Shown: piece by piece, positions 45,728 through 57,167 of the stretch
Numbering within the stretch: the first letter of the stretch is position 1
Layout: every line of letters begins with the position of its first letter
DNA from: Ascidia mentula
Taxonomy: Eukaryota > Chordata > Ascidiacea > Phlebobranchia > Ascidiidae
Assembly: GCA_947561715.1 (NCBI GenBank)
Contig: OX387201.1
Coordinates: 10,802,001 to 10,866,000, forward strand
Direction of reading: 5' to 3'
DNA: 64,000 nt
Translations under genes and position numbers: made by a program
Notes under the pieces: generated by a model
Database searches by the model: none
What the model saw: only the letters and a program-made list of their open reading frames with translations
Told to the model about the DNA's origin: nothing

Positions 45728-47070
45728 ATTGCAACTTTTAACTCGTGCCTGGTGTTAACTAATAGTCACTCGCTGGCTCGATGGAATTTATTTGGGTCGG
45801 CTTTCTTCGTCCGACCCGGCCCCACATGCAGATACCAAATATTTACACGACCAAGCTTCCCATCTGCAGTTGATTAACGGACGCGCGCCTTGTTTTCTGC
45901 AGTCTGTAGCCGTAGGTTGGGGATGTGGCTTGAAGAGAAACACGGGTCGAGATAAAAGCAGGTTTTCGCACCTACACTGGAAGGTAAACATTTCTGCCTC
46001 GTGACGCAGTGGTCTCAGCCAGACAATCAAGGCCGAAGAAGAGTCGACAGCTTTTCAAGGTGGCGTGTTTTCCACAGAGCAAATACAAACCGTGTTGATC
46101 TGCAAGACACACTATGGGGATACAGACGATAAGCAAAATACTGAATACGTTTAATAGAAATATTAAAAAAAAATTATAGTAGTATTATTAGTATTTTGAC
46201 GCACTGGTCAAAACATTGTGTTTTTAGCAACTTTAAACTTATACAGCACCACGATAATACCCTGAGGTGTTTTTCAGTCAGTAAAGGTTTTTGGCACATA
46301 TAGAATACTATTAATGGTTTATCGACGTTTTCTGGCCGCTGTGGGCCTCTCTTAGCCTAAATTACTCTGCCCTAAAAAGTGTCACCGTCTCAAACCACAT
46401 CAAGCATGATGGAATAAGTTTAAAATATTGATTATCTTTCACGTGTGTCACTTCTAAGAAGGAATTTGCGTAAGTTGTTTACTACCGGAATGGTATGAGG
46501 TAAACGTTTAAACGCTGTTTGTTTTCATTTCACTTTTCAGAAATATTTCATTTTTGTTTTTGGTCGCTTATGTGACAGGTCTGTTTTTCATGCAAACACA
46601 GATCAGACAAAATTTTTCAAATTACAAATAAAATGTTCACTTACATAAGCGTGTATATGTATCATATTCAAAAGGAGCAAAGCTTATTTGAGAAATTGGT
46701 TCTTGCACTAAAATTTAAGTTTTAGTCGAGGTGATATAACTTGTAGTGTTTGTGGTAAACATCCAAACATTATACAGAGTTCCCGACCTGGTGTGTAAAG
46801 ATTTTGTACGTGTTGAAATATCAGTTTTATCGACAATAAACGTCCAAGCAGGTTTTCTCTACTGGATTTCATGGATACTTGAGCATAGCTGGTTGGCTGG
46901 CATCCTATTGAGTAGGAATATTTTTTTGTCGCTAGGTGGCACAGTAAGCACGCTTAGTTCTTTGGGACGTACTCTCTGAGCTGCGTCATCTAGCGGCAGA
47001 CATTTCTCTGGACTTTTCATTTTACTACTATTTCATTTACTTAGGTGGTTTAGCATAATGTTACACGTTG

Positions 47071-47126
47071 GAAGTAATACCATTCTTTTGCATAGCAAGG
47101 CAGAATCGTCCCACTGCGCAGGCCCT
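47071..47126. repeat. Direct repeat, left copy
   Basis: Starts GAAGTAATACCAT, then GCATAGCAAGGCAG. It aligns without gaps to 47397-47452 with 7 mismatches in 56 bases by my count. The two copies flank a tRNA-like segment, so they may be parts of one composite or two partly overlapping SINE copies. Confidence 0.8.
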
Positions 47127-47220
47127 TTGATCATAAGGTTCACAGGCTTCGCAGTCAAGGCATTGCAGCCAAGCTGAATCAGCCACTTTCCGACAAGTTG
47201 GAGCGAGAGTTAAAAAATCT

Positions 47221-47285
47221 AGGTTTGAACTCACGACCCTGGGCTATACAGACCCAACTCTCTAACAAATGAGCTGCAGGAGTTC
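47221..47285 (-). mobile_element. tRNA-derived SINE head (probable)
   Basis: On the minus strand the segment reads like a tRNA: GCTCATTTGTTAGAGAG as D-arm with A-box, an anticodon-arm-like stretch, and GTCGTGAGTTCAAACC as T-arm with B-box. It lacks a clean acceptor stem, so it is not a functional tRNA gene. Together with the direct repeats on either side it is best read as the head of a tRNA-derived SINE. Family not identified. Confidence 0.5.
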
Positions 47286-47396
47286 AGTGGTTTCACGGGG
47301 TATAGTGTGGCCAAGGTACACTGGTGCACTAGCGCACAACTTGCCAGGCGACCTGACATACGTAGGGGATCTCCACCACTGTAATCAGTCAACGCA

Positions 47397-47452
47397 GAAG
47401 TAATACCATACTTTAGCATAGCAAGGCAGGATCGCCCTACTGCGTAGGCTCT
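47397..47452. repeat. Direct repeat, right copy
   Basis: Second copy of the repeat at 47071-47126, same orientation, 49 of 56 bases matching by my count. Confidence 0.8.
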
Positions 47453-48126
47453 TATATTTGGCCATCTAAGCTCTCATATTTTGTATTTGAGTAATTTTTG
47501 CAAATTATTAACGACGAAGTTAATGATATACATTAAATTTAAAAGCACACGCTAACTTACATATAATAAAATAAAACTTGCAATTAATGCTAACGTAATA
47601 TTTTCAAACCACATTGTTGGTATTTAAAAACTATAACCGGGAGAGAAAAAAACTCGATTTGCCAGGCGCACATTTAAAATCCTTCTCGATAGCCACTGGT
47701 ATATCCAAGATTCCAAATAGTTCAGAGTCGTGATAAGGCACAACAAACCATTCCATGTGATATTTGCATGGTTGATGACGCTGATCAGGGAACTAAAGCT
47801 CATAAACCAAAGTGAACATCAAATACACGACCGTTGAATTATGACTTAGCAGGAAGGTAATGAAATATACGCTTTACAGGTATAATAAAGGCATGAGCGT
47901 AAATTGACATTGGATTCCACTAAGATTTACAAGGAGTTAACCTCCGAAAACCGGAATGGGAGGACCAAAGCCAATAAAGAAACGTGCCTAGGAAATGTTA
48001 AGGGTGCGTCAGTATTTACGTGCGCCTGAAGCGCCGTTATCGAAAATAAGGTGTCGTCTGTTTGACGGTAAGGCTTAGACAAACAGTCAACCACCTGTGT
48101 CACAGATTTTGAATTGCGTTTTGTAA

Positions 48127-48134
48127 TATATAAG
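48127..48134 (+). promoter_or_regulatory. TATA box of P1
   Basis: TATATAAG, 77 bases before the P1 start codon, in the same relative place as in four sister genes. Transcription would start about 30 bases downstream, giving a short 5' UTR. Confidence 0.55.
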
Positions 48135-48203
48135 TGAGTTAACAGTCCCATTTCCAGTTTATAATTGCTAAATAAGTAAAACGGCTCTAACAGGTTGATT
48201 ACA

Positions 48204-48763
48204 ATGAACATTGCGCCAGTTATGATGGTGTTGACATTGATTGGTTGTGTTTTGGCTGAAACAACGTTAAAAGAGGATTTAAATGAAGAGAGAAACAATC
48301 CCTATCTCGGAAAGAAACCGGTAATAAGGAGGAAATTTAAGCTGATAAATATTTTTAGAGACTTTTAGTTTTAGGAACGTTGAACATCGATTTATTGAAC
48401 ACTTCTAATCGCTAACTTTAGGCCTTTGTTTATAACGAATTAACAAACCGTACATATTTGTGTTGCAACAGATTGTTTTTACCAGAGAAGCAAAGAAACT
48501 TATCCGCCAAGCTAGTTGGAAAGCAGTAAAATTTTTGTGCGACAGAAACATTGTGCACCCTCAAATTGATTTGACGATTTGTCGCAAGGCTAAAACCTTT
48601 TGGAATCACAACCATTTTCCTCTCTGTATGTGATGCAAATAGTTTAGCAGTATTCCATATTTTGTCAACAAGTTTTATTTATTTTGCAGACCCAGAGAAC
48701 CAAATGATCTGTATTGATTGCACGATTGCAGATCCTGTGTGCTGGGATTCATGTCCAGTTTAA
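48204..48763 (+). CDS. Secreted six-cysteine peptide P1
   Basis: First of six tandem paralogues of an unrecognised secreted family. Exons 48204-48320, 48472-48625 and 48690-48763 (345 bases, 114 residues), phases 0 and 1 as in all sisters. Exon 1 encodes a signal peptide (MNIAPVMMVLTLIGCVLA) and an acidic linker. Exon 2 encodes a helix-like stretch starting FTREAKKLIRQASW, with two cysteines 13 residues apart (FLC ... TIC). Exon 3 encodes ICIDCTIADPVCWDSCPV and stop. Six cysteines in the mature part suggest three disulfides. The exon 3 tail is almost the same as P2, but exon 2 is the most diverged of the family (many basic and aromatic residues). Ends SCPV rather than SCPQ. Function unknown; secretion is inferred from the signal peptide. 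Confidence 0.85.
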
Positions 48764-48800
48764 AATTAAAAATTATGTGTGGTGGACAAAAAGACAATGC

Positions 48801-48806
48801 AATAAA
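48801..48806 (+). terminator. Candidate polyadenylation signal of P1
   Basis: AATAAA 38 bases after the P1 stop codon, a position expected for a very short 3' UTR. Confidence 0.5.
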
Positions 48807-49447
48807 CCCATTTGTATTTGCTGTTTGTAATCCGCAAAGTATAGCCTGTTTGTCTGAAAGCTCGACCCGGAAAGCAGTGTTTATGGCAAGGGCATATTTA
48901 AATTATAAATTCGTTCGCATTATATAGGCTCTTAACGCAGAAACAGATCAACAGGAGTATTTAGAATCTGTTCGCGCTTTATATTTGATCGCATACGTTA
49001 GCGTTTGGGTAAATCCGTAAAAAATCCACTTCTTGTTTCACCCAAAACCATTCCTATAATCACTTTGTTTAAAATGATCCATAAATCAACGTGTTTGTTA
49101 CATGCCTAAAATAATTTATAAATGTAATTTATCGGACATTGGCCTGTCGTCCAAAATGACATCTACCGTCATGCCCCATCTGTCCGACCACATGCGCATA
49201 ATATTTTATGCTTAATTTTTTTCCAAAGGAATTTCAGTGGTTATTAATGAGTCAATATGTGGCGAGCGGTTTTTGACGTAGAAAATTGACAATGTCAATA
49301 AAGTCGTAGTGCTGTGACGCCCTGGAAGTAACTACTATTTAGGAAAATACGAGCAGCTTTACTGTAGCAACCATATGCCGTTTTTACGAGTATTTGACTT
49401 GGCTGTGTTTGACCGATAATTCTTATCAAGAACGTGCTTTGGAAGGG

Positions 49448-49455
49448 TATATATA
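49448..49455 (+). promoter_or_regulatory. TATA box of P2
   Basis: TATATATA, 86 bases before the P2 ATG, matching the promoter layout of the other cluster members. Confidence 0.55.
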
Positions 49456-49533
49456 CGGAAGCACTTTGGGCGGAGGTATGTCACTGCTAAATCCGTTCGT
49501 AGAAGCTGATTGATTGCAAAAAACTACAACAAG

Positions 49534-50148
49534 ATGGAAAAGATTGCGATCACCTTCGTCGCATGTTTTCTGGCTGTTACCTTGGCGGCAAACTTGCCAT
49601 CCGAAAACAACGTTGAACCCAAGGTAAGATGTGTTCAGGGTCGTGCTAAATACAAGAACGACAGATATGTATAAAGAGGTTTAATCAAACTACAAAACTG
49701 ATTTGTATAGCCTGCTGATTTTTCGGAAGAAGCCAAGTTACAGATTCGTGAAGCAAGTTTCCGGGCAATTTCTTACCTTTGTCTTGGGGAGAAAGTTTTG
49801 CCTGAGATCAGGGACACCATCTGCCGACGTGCTTATTCCCAAATGTTTCGCACTCAGCCAGCAACCTACGCTGGTGGTAAGCTGCTTTTAAGAACGTTAT
49901 TTTTTCGTTAAACAAGTAACCTATAACCTGAAAGAAAAATACATTTAACATTTGTAATTGCATTTGCAAAAAAGTAGAATACGTAAAATTAAATGCTGCA
50001 GGTTTTCGATCACCCCGCAGATATGAAGACGTCAGTAGATTACCTCAGAGCTGTGACATTTAACATCTTTTGCATTCCAGAAAGTACACGAATGTGTCAG
50101 GACTGCACGATTGCTGACCCTGTGTGTTGGGATTCCTGCCCTCAGTAA
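49534..50148 (+). CDS. Secreted six-cysteine peptide P2
   Basis: Second paralogue. Exons 49534-49623, 49711-49876 and 50081-50148; a possible 33-base in-phase microexon lies at 50002-50034. Without it the product is 107 residues, with it 118. Signal peptide MEKIAITFVACFLAVTLA; exon 2 starts PADFSEEAKLQIREASFRA and has C-x13-C (YLC ... TIC); exon 3 ends CQDCTIADPVCWDSCPQ. The F-S-x-x-A-K start of exon 2 and the DTIC motif are shared with P3-P6. The microexon would add RSPRRYEDV, including a dibasic pair, between the helical part and the C-terminal cysteine knot. Role unknown. Confidence 0.87.
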
Positions 50149-50302
50149 GAAAACAAGTTGACCTCAAACCCCTGCTTACGATTATTGACATTGCTGTTTT
50201 TGTTTTAATTTATTAATTTGTTTGTAAATTGACAAAAATTGTTTTCGCAATTCCAGATTCTGTTTGTTATTTGTTTGTTATTTGCTTGAGTATTATTGTG
50301 AA

Positions 50303-50308
50303 AATAAA
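50303..50308 (+). terminator. Candidate polyadenylation signal of P2
   Basis: AATAAA 155 bases after the P2 stop codon. No other gene intervenes. Confidence 0.5.
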
Positions 50309-52292
50309 TAAGACTTAATTACTAAATGCTTTTCTTAAATTTGGGGTTTAACTCTTTAAACTTGAACAAGGCACAAAGGATGGCGACTAGTGCATGTTAG
50401 TTCTAGTGCTCTCAGCAAACAAATACAAAAAAAGTAATAAGGCTATTTATTGACAGGCAATATATAAACCTGTTCCATGTGGAGAAAATTAAAAAGTACT
50501 GTATTATGACAGCTTCAAATGAGAACAAGATAAGTTTATATATAGTAATATTCTCTTTAATTACAAATATTTCAGCGAATACGGGCATAAGTTGTTACAA
50601 AATGAACTATTTAAAAATACTGCTGCTGTGTATTTAAACAAATTTTAGCATTTTTCCCTGATTCAAATTTTAACCCTAAAATCACAGACATTTCCCAGTA
50701 AATCCTGATGTTTTAGCAACCTTTGCCAACCATAGAGTCGTTGTGCTGATAAAAAAAAATGTTCACAAATATTCAATCAGGAAAAATATCTGAAGTTACG
50801 GAGCATGACTATCATGTGCACTGACATGAGTATTGATGTGGGGTTGTCTTTTCATATTTTTGTGTCACTTTCGAATATGTGATTACATGTCGTTAATTTT
50901 CAAGCTGCCATTTTCTGTCAGTTATTTTTTGAGAAACCTTTACAGAAATTTAAAACGGTAGTTCTAAAAATGTGGTACGCGTATACCACTAGGTGTCCCC
51001 CAAGTGGTAAAGGGGGGAAAACCTGATCGGGATTCGTGCCCAGGATGTCCTGGGTTCAAATCCTGGTATGGTGAAAAAAAAAAGAATTATAAAATTTGCG
51101 GTAACTTTTATGAGCATTGTGCATTAATTTTTGAGGGGATTAATGCGTCGTTTAACCGTGGGCTGATATTTGTGAAACATTCTTATCATTAAGTGTAATT
51201 TATATTGGTATTTTCTGTGGATATAGTTGCCTGTTTATGGATATCTAAACATACGTAAAACGCGAACAGTGTACGATTAGCAAAAGTGTAGGAATCACTG
51301 CCGTAAATCACATTTGCATGGTTATAAAAAGTGTAATATAAGACAAGTAAGGACAGGTAAGGGATATGTGCGGGTAAATTCGAAAGGACAAAGATATTTA
51401 ACAGATATGTTCCATTGGTTCCCAATAATAACCAAATGAAATCAAGTCATGTTATTTTTGCGCAAAAAAAAATTACGCAGATGAACAATACACAAAGAAA
51501 TAAAATGGCATGGCCACCGATAAAACCATAAAGGTTATCGAGTCAGGCGCCCATGTAAGGGTAATTTCCTTACGGAGAATCAAGGTCTGTCGTGGGATCG
51601 CAGCCAGTCGCACTGGGAAGTGATGGGTTGCGACAGGTTGCATGTGACGGAAGGTGGTCACCCGGTCGTGCTGGCCAAAGCTAAACCCATCGAAACGCAA
51701 ACGCCAACTCGGTTCTCAGAACGTTTCCTTTGATCCACATCGACAGACCTTAAACGCCCCGAAGACAGTCCAATCGTGGTGGTTTTAATTGGAGATGGTC
51801 GGGATCGTCTGGAGGTTGCGCTTGTCGTAGGTCTTGCTGATGGTCAATCGCACGTTGTAATGTTGGTGTGCAGCGCTCTTAGGTCAATATAATAACTTCG
51901 AGGACCTTCTAAAAAACATCTGTTTTGAGAATTGTAATTTTTGTTGATATTTCTGTTATTGGTAATGACAAATTTGAGTGTCTCCAGATAATAAAAATGA
52001 CTGTGAAAACAATTAGTTGACTAATTCGTTTCCTAATAAAAGAGTGTTTACCTCAGCTAAAAATATTGTGGCGATGATTACAAAATGGGGTTGAGGAGAA
52101 ACAGATGTTCCATTTTTAATCATTTACGGAATTTATCCAAAGCTTATATTAAGGATCGTTTGTCATCTAGTTGTTAACAAACAAAACGACACCTAACAAA
52201 ATTTATTTAGACCGGAAATTTTATTTTGAACGAAAATATTTAAATTTAATAAAGTGTTATCGCAGCAGGAGTGCGCATGTGGACCGTCTGTC
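50309..52292. other. Intergenic region between P2 and P3
   Basis: 2 kb of AT-rich sequence with a tRNA-like element at 50991-51083 and a noticeably GC-richer island at about 51525-51885 that carries no supported gene. The remainder shows nothing recognisable. Confidence 0.6.
50991..51083 (+). mobile_element. tRNA-like retroposed element with A-tail
   Basis: The segment contains an A-box-like AAGTGGTAAAGG within a potential D-arm (CCCCC ... GGGGG) and a good B-box GGTTCAAATCC inside a T-arm CCTGG-loop-CCTGG with one mismatch. It runs straight into a ten-A tract. The ends do not form a proper acceptor stem. This looks like a tRNA pseudogene or SINE head copied by retroposition, not a working tRNA gene. 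Confidence 0.5.
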
Positions 52293-52303
52293 TATATATA
52301 AAG
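52293..52303 (+). promoter_or_regulatory. TATA box of P3
   Basis: TATATATAAAG, 66 bases before the P3 ATG; the clearest TATA element in the cluster. Confidence 0.6.
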
Positions 52304-52358
52304 TGAGAGACCAGAAGCATGACATTATTCAATTGAAGTGCTTGGAAAAGAATTCACG

Positions 52359-52951
52359 ATGAAGCTGATTGTAATATTTTCTTGTATCGTTGTTGCGTTT
52401 GCATCCGCATCAACTGAAAATCAAATAAAGGTGGAAACACAGGTAAGTGTTAACCTTTAGGTATTCTGTATATATAGATAAATATCTGAAATCTAATAAC
52501 TTCCAGTATGACCGAGTTTGGTTTTCCGATGTGGCCAAATCCCAACTGAGAGAAGCAGCGAAAATAGCTCTCAGCGATCTTTGCCTGAATGAAGATGTTG
52601 ACCCTGTTATACTGGATACAATCTGCCTAAGGGCGATCGGCAACAAAGTGAAGGGATACAAAAGTAACCTTTCCGTTTATTCGAGCTTTTTGTTATCATT
52701 TAACATGTTATTTGAGCTTTGCACGGCCATGAAACCTTAAATATAAAAGGATTGTCAAACGTAGTTTGTAGATATAAATAATTGTCGCTGGCCGCACGTT
52801 TAAGAATGTAGAATGTAACAACCATATTTAAAGTTTATGGTAATGATAAATCCGTTGGTGTTTCTTTACAGGCGCGTATTCTCCATCAACTTTTATGTGT
52901 ACGGACTGCCAGGTTGCGGACCCAGTCTGCTACAATTCATGCCCACAATAA
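52359..52951 (+). CDS. Secreted six-cysteine peptide P3
   Basis: Third paralogue. Exons 52359-52442, 52507-52663 and 52872-52951 (321 bases, 106 residues). Signal peptide MKLIVIFSCIVVAFASA, then a short linker TENQIKVETQ. Exon 2 starts YDRVWFSDVAKSQLREAAK and carries DLC ... TIC with 13 residues between the cysteines. Exon 3 encodes MCTDCQVADPVCYNSCPQ and stop. The YNSCPQ tail links it to P4. The next gene to the right is on the other strand (hot-dog protein), so the cluster is interrupted here. Function unknown. Confidence 0.9.
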
Positions 52952-53005
52952 TAATTTCCTATTGAAGACTTCCCCCTGCTTGCGTAATTGTTGATCAGAG
53001 CGTGA

Positions 53006-53011
53006 AATAAA
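53006..53011 (+). terminator. Candidate polyadenylation signal of P3
   Basis: AATAAA 55 bases after the P3 stop codon. Confidence 0.55.
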
Positions 53012-54327
53012 AAGTAATTTATATGACATTTTGTTTTGTACCTCTATCATACAAAAATTTAGCACTACAATTCCGTAAAATTGTCAGTTAATCTATTATC
53101 ATTTGAACTATAAACAAACAAAAAATAAGTACAGTTCTTGTTTGAATCAATCAAATTGTAAAGTACCATGAAATAATATGACGTTTTATAACGATCATTA
53201 GATGTCGCCCAAGTTCCAATATTAAATATTTTGGACACGTTAATTTCTCATTCAAAAGCGGGTGACTCACAACACGCAAGACTGATGCGTAAAACCTGTT
53301 CTGCGAAAACAATCAGCCCGGTCAATTAATTCCCTCCGCCTTCAATAAACTTCATTGTATTTCAAACGAATGCAATTATACCAACATGACCTGAGGACGT
53401 TTGACTCCGGCGTGCATATTTCATTTGTTCGAATAGAAAACAGAAAAGCAATACTTTAGCATAACATATATGGCCAAACATTTCCGAAGCAACCACCTTC
53501 AAACCCCAAAATTATAAGGTCTCTGCTCCCTAAATGTGTATCTTACCTAAAATGGCATCACAGACCAAGAATTTTCGTTTCAAAAAACACCAAAGAGAAA
53601 AACCTCCTGAACTGAAGTTATTCAAATTTTACAATATGATTTGAGGTTTTGAAAGTTGAAATGCATACAAAAAAACACAGGCACGCAATACAAAAATCTA
53701 ATAAGTTTTATGCGTAGTAAGACGTAAGCAATGTTTTCGACAAAGAGCAGTGAGGCACCAAACTTTGATAAGAGCATTTTTGGGTAAAAATTGAAATGTT
53801 TTGATCGATTATCCGTACCCCAATCGTCACTACTTACGTGTATAATTGGCTCTTTGGGGAAAATGTTTGGTGGCCCTCGATAATGAGTATACATAGCATG
53901 AAAATAAGCTTGTCACACTGCTTACATGTTTTATCATCCAAATGTAGTTACAAATATTAATAAAAACCTTCCATGTGTCTAATGGCAATAGTTTTCAATA
54001 GAACTTTCGGCATTAAAGAGCTTCCTGTATTAGGAATCAAAAATTAAATTGTCATTCTAACGAACCATTCTGTCCGCGAAAACCTGTAATTGATTGTTAC
54101 AACAAATTGCAATCATTTATTTGCAAGGAGGGCTTTAAACTGCCCTGTGTAACTTTTGATGTGCCGAGTACAGAAATTTTCAAAAATACAAAAAATCATA
54201 CATATGCACAAAGCCGTGCTGGTGATATATGATACACTTATCACAAGCGTGCTGAGGAACACAAATTTAACATTACTCAGCATATATACAACATAATGCG
54301 TCTGGAAAATGATATTTTACAACTCAA
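53012..54327. other. Intergenic region between P3 and the hot-dog gene (convergent)
   Basis: 1.3 kb of AT-rich sequence between two convergent genes. One 90-codon minus frame (53622-53894) has no recognisable feature. It should hold the 3' UTR of the hot-dog gene at its right end. Confidence 0.6.
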
Positions 54328-55233
54328 TTAAAAGAAAGACATTGTAAGATAGCAGATGTGTTTATCTGCGGTGGAAAGGACAAAGTGAAATATTTCTTCA
54401 TCTGTTTGCCAAAGCTGGCACTTTACTGTTGCTTCCAATGGTGCTTCTCCAACAATAATATAGCCAACCTTTTTTATCATTAATTCATTGAACTTTCCAG
54501 TAGTATTTACAGGAAAGCCTTGTGCTTCAGCTACTCCGACAGTTTCCAAACATATGAGTATGAACATGGAATGGTTTGCATGTAAATTGTAATCACATTC
54601 ACTGATACCCACTTTTCGTTGTAATGAAAAAACTTGTTCGTCTGCAGGAACGGTTTTCAAAGGTGGCTTCATCCATTCCCGTGGAGCGGTTTTCTGCTTG
54701 TTGATCACTGTTTTTAGAGAATCCGAAAACGGCTTTGGACGCCTTGTAGTTTTGTCTACTAAAACGAGCAGCTTGGTTGCTTTCACAAGCAACTGATTGT
54801 TCGTCAAATCGAAGGCATCCGCATGAAATACAATGGAAGTATTTTTAATTGACGCGGCGGTAAAAGTAAATCGCACGGGGTTGCAGATGCCTGCTCTTGT
54901 CGACTTCATGTAATCAATAATTGCTGGACTGAACTCAATATCTTCTTTAAGATTAAATAAAAGGTTGTTTTTGCCAACAAATGAATATTCTCCAGTCTGA
55001 TTTAAACAGATGCCCTCGAAGGTGATGGTCCATGTCATCTCGATGCCTTTTATCCATGAACGAGGGTTGCACATGTCTGTTAAATATGAAATATCTCTTC
55101 ACTGTCAAACAATTAACACTTCTGCTTAAATTTTAGCTTATTCAACTCACTTACTATGTTTGAGTAGATGACTGTAACCCACATTGCAGCAATCCAAATA
55201 GGCTTTATTTGTGCCAATAAACTTGGGGTTCAT
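54328..55233 (-). CDS. Double hot-dog, thioesterase-like protein (probable)
   Basis: Two coding exons, 55155-55233 and 54328-55076, joined in phase 1, giving 275 residues. No signal peptide. The layout suggests two hot-dog folds of the acyl-CoA or acyl-ACP thioesterase kind. The first half ends with a strand-rich stretch (FTFTAASI, HADAFDLTNNQLLVKATKLL) followed by RRPKPF at about 138-143, typical of the end of such a domain. The second begins with D-Y-N-L-H-A-N-H-S at about 188-196, resembling the Asp-x-x-x-His-x-Asn signature at the start of the hot-dog helix, then strands GYIIVGEAPLEATVKCQLW. The first half lacks a visible copy of that signature. If right, it would hydrolyse fatty acyl thioesters. 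An upstream non-coding exon is possible. The gene sits on the opposite strand inside the peptide cluster; I see no functional link. Confidence 0.65.
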
Positions 55234-57079
55234 TTTCTTTATATTATAACATTCCTTAGCATCGTTTCAACGTTAGTTCCTAAAAGTGGCAATTCGCCCA
55301 AAACAAGAAGTTTCCGTTATAGTGAGTTGATTCATTTCCTAAATATAAACTCAAGATTTTGCAGCGTCTATTACGAGCTTGGATTTCGGTACGTGAGTTT
55401 TCGTATATAAACTACCTACATAATCAAGGACAGTCCCTATATCTTACGTTTGCTACCACGTCGACCTATGTATTGCATTGTCCTATTACGTGAAATTAGT
55501 CAATTGTTATCATGATTTCTTCTTCTAGCTGTATCAACACAACATTCCATCTTAACAATTTAACACTGTTGCTTATTTCGCAGCTTCACTCTGCACGCTG
55601 AGAATAGTTGTCCTGACTTCGTAATGTTGTTTTTTAATATTAACTTGGAAGCTGATATTACACGAAGAATAATTAAAGAACAATGAGTGGTGCGAATGTG
55701 CAGATGACACCAGTAATCAAATTTTGACAGAAATACCATAACTCAACCGATGCATGATTTTGCTGCTTAAAACCACACACAGGCCAAAAGGATTTGACCG
55801 AAAAGTGTAAATTAATCTATTGGACACAAAAAACGTGACGTCGTTTGCACGTCAAACAATTTTAAACATAGGCGTTAAATTATAAGCATAAAGCTCCATG
55901 CATTCATTATACGAACCTATAGAATATGTATTCATTTCCGAAGCAAACATAACATGTCGTGATTCATTATTAAAGCACAGTAAAAATCCTTGTGTGAAAC
56001 AAATGCTCAAAAACTTATGCAGTTTGCGTTTTGACGATCAACACCTGATACGCTGTATTATTTTCAGTTACGAATTGTCAGATTGGAAGTGGGTCTGGTC
56101 AATCAAGCATATCAGCCAATGAATATTATTCTCTCTGAATATTATTGACTGCTTTGCTTCTACATGATGTTCGTGACACGAGTCGTCAACAATATTGGTT
56201 GATAAGCTGTCGATTGGCCATGTGCGTTCCACTGTGGTTCGTCTGTGTCATTGTCTGTGAGCCGGTGGTATGTTGCTGTCGCGTGTGTAATCTCGGCGGT
56301 ATATAATAAACTGGGTTTTAATGCTTCAATTCTTTTGAAACTGTGGATTGACTTAAATAGGCCAACGCACCTGTTGTAAACCCAAAATCTTGTCGCACCA
56401 TACCATTCCCCGTTTTGACGTTAAAATGGTTAATTGTATACTTTGCAGTACAAGACACAAAGAAATTGTGCGATAAAGTTCAAAGCACTTTATCCAATCT
56501 GTAAAAACATTGTTTCATTTTTAATTCTCCTTTTTACTAAAAATGGAAAAAACCTTACGTTTGGTTCCATATCGTTGTATCCCATGGAGGAAGTTCCCTT
56601 TAAACGCGATTGAGTAAGGCACTGTCAAATAATGTAATGTGTTTACCATGACATGAAAAGTACTTTTATGACTACCTCCAGTGAGAATTTTATCATTAAC
56701 TACGCAAGAGGATGTAATATAATTTACTTTCCGTTTGTCAATATAACACAAGGTGCGGTGGAACTAATTATCCTCGTTTTATTGAGAAAAACACATTCCA
56801 TTTTCGACACAACAAAACAGAAGCTTAATATTCGCACCAACATATGCGCGCGTATAAAATGTCATCAGCACAGCATATGTTACTCATTACCGTACATCTC
56901 ATGTTTCGTATTTGCTCACAAATATTTCATACCCACTGAAAACAGCGTTAATGCGTTTTTCTAATAATTTTATTAACCCAGCAACATATCGTCAATTGCT
57001 ATGATAACATTTCAAGTTTCTTTATTTTTAGAATATCTTCTAAATTAAATTTCCGGACAAAGTAAACTAAATTGTCGGA
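55234..57079. other. Intergenic region between the hot-dog gene and P4 (divergent)
   Basis: 1.8 kb between divergent starts, so it should contain both promoters. Open frames are short (103 codons or fewer) and lack recognisable content. I see no extra copy of the peptide exon 3 motif here. Confidence 0.6.
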
Positions 57080-57086
57080 TATAAAA
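57080..57086 (+). promoter_or_regulatory. TATA box of P4
   Basis: TATAAAA, 88 bases before the P4 ATG. Confidence 0.55.
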
Positions 57087-57167
57087 TCGACGCAATTATG
57101 CCTTGAAGGCATATGACAGATCGAAAAGATACAAGTCACATTATCTGTAACTGTAGAATAGAAAAAT

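Larger units (their letters stand above)
44937..48203. other. Intergenic region between EphZ and the peptide cluster
   Basis: 3.3 kb between divergent genes. The right end of the left gene should hold the EphZ promoter and 5' UTR. The rest carries a 94-base tandem duplication (45557 on), a tRNA-like element (47221-47285) with flanking direct repeats, and a TATA box for P1. Open frames are short and unconvincing. Confidence 0.65.

Noticed and set aside
50991-51083. Functional tRNA gene
   Set aside because: The acceptor stem does not pair and an A-tract follows; a retroposed tRNA-like repeat fits better.
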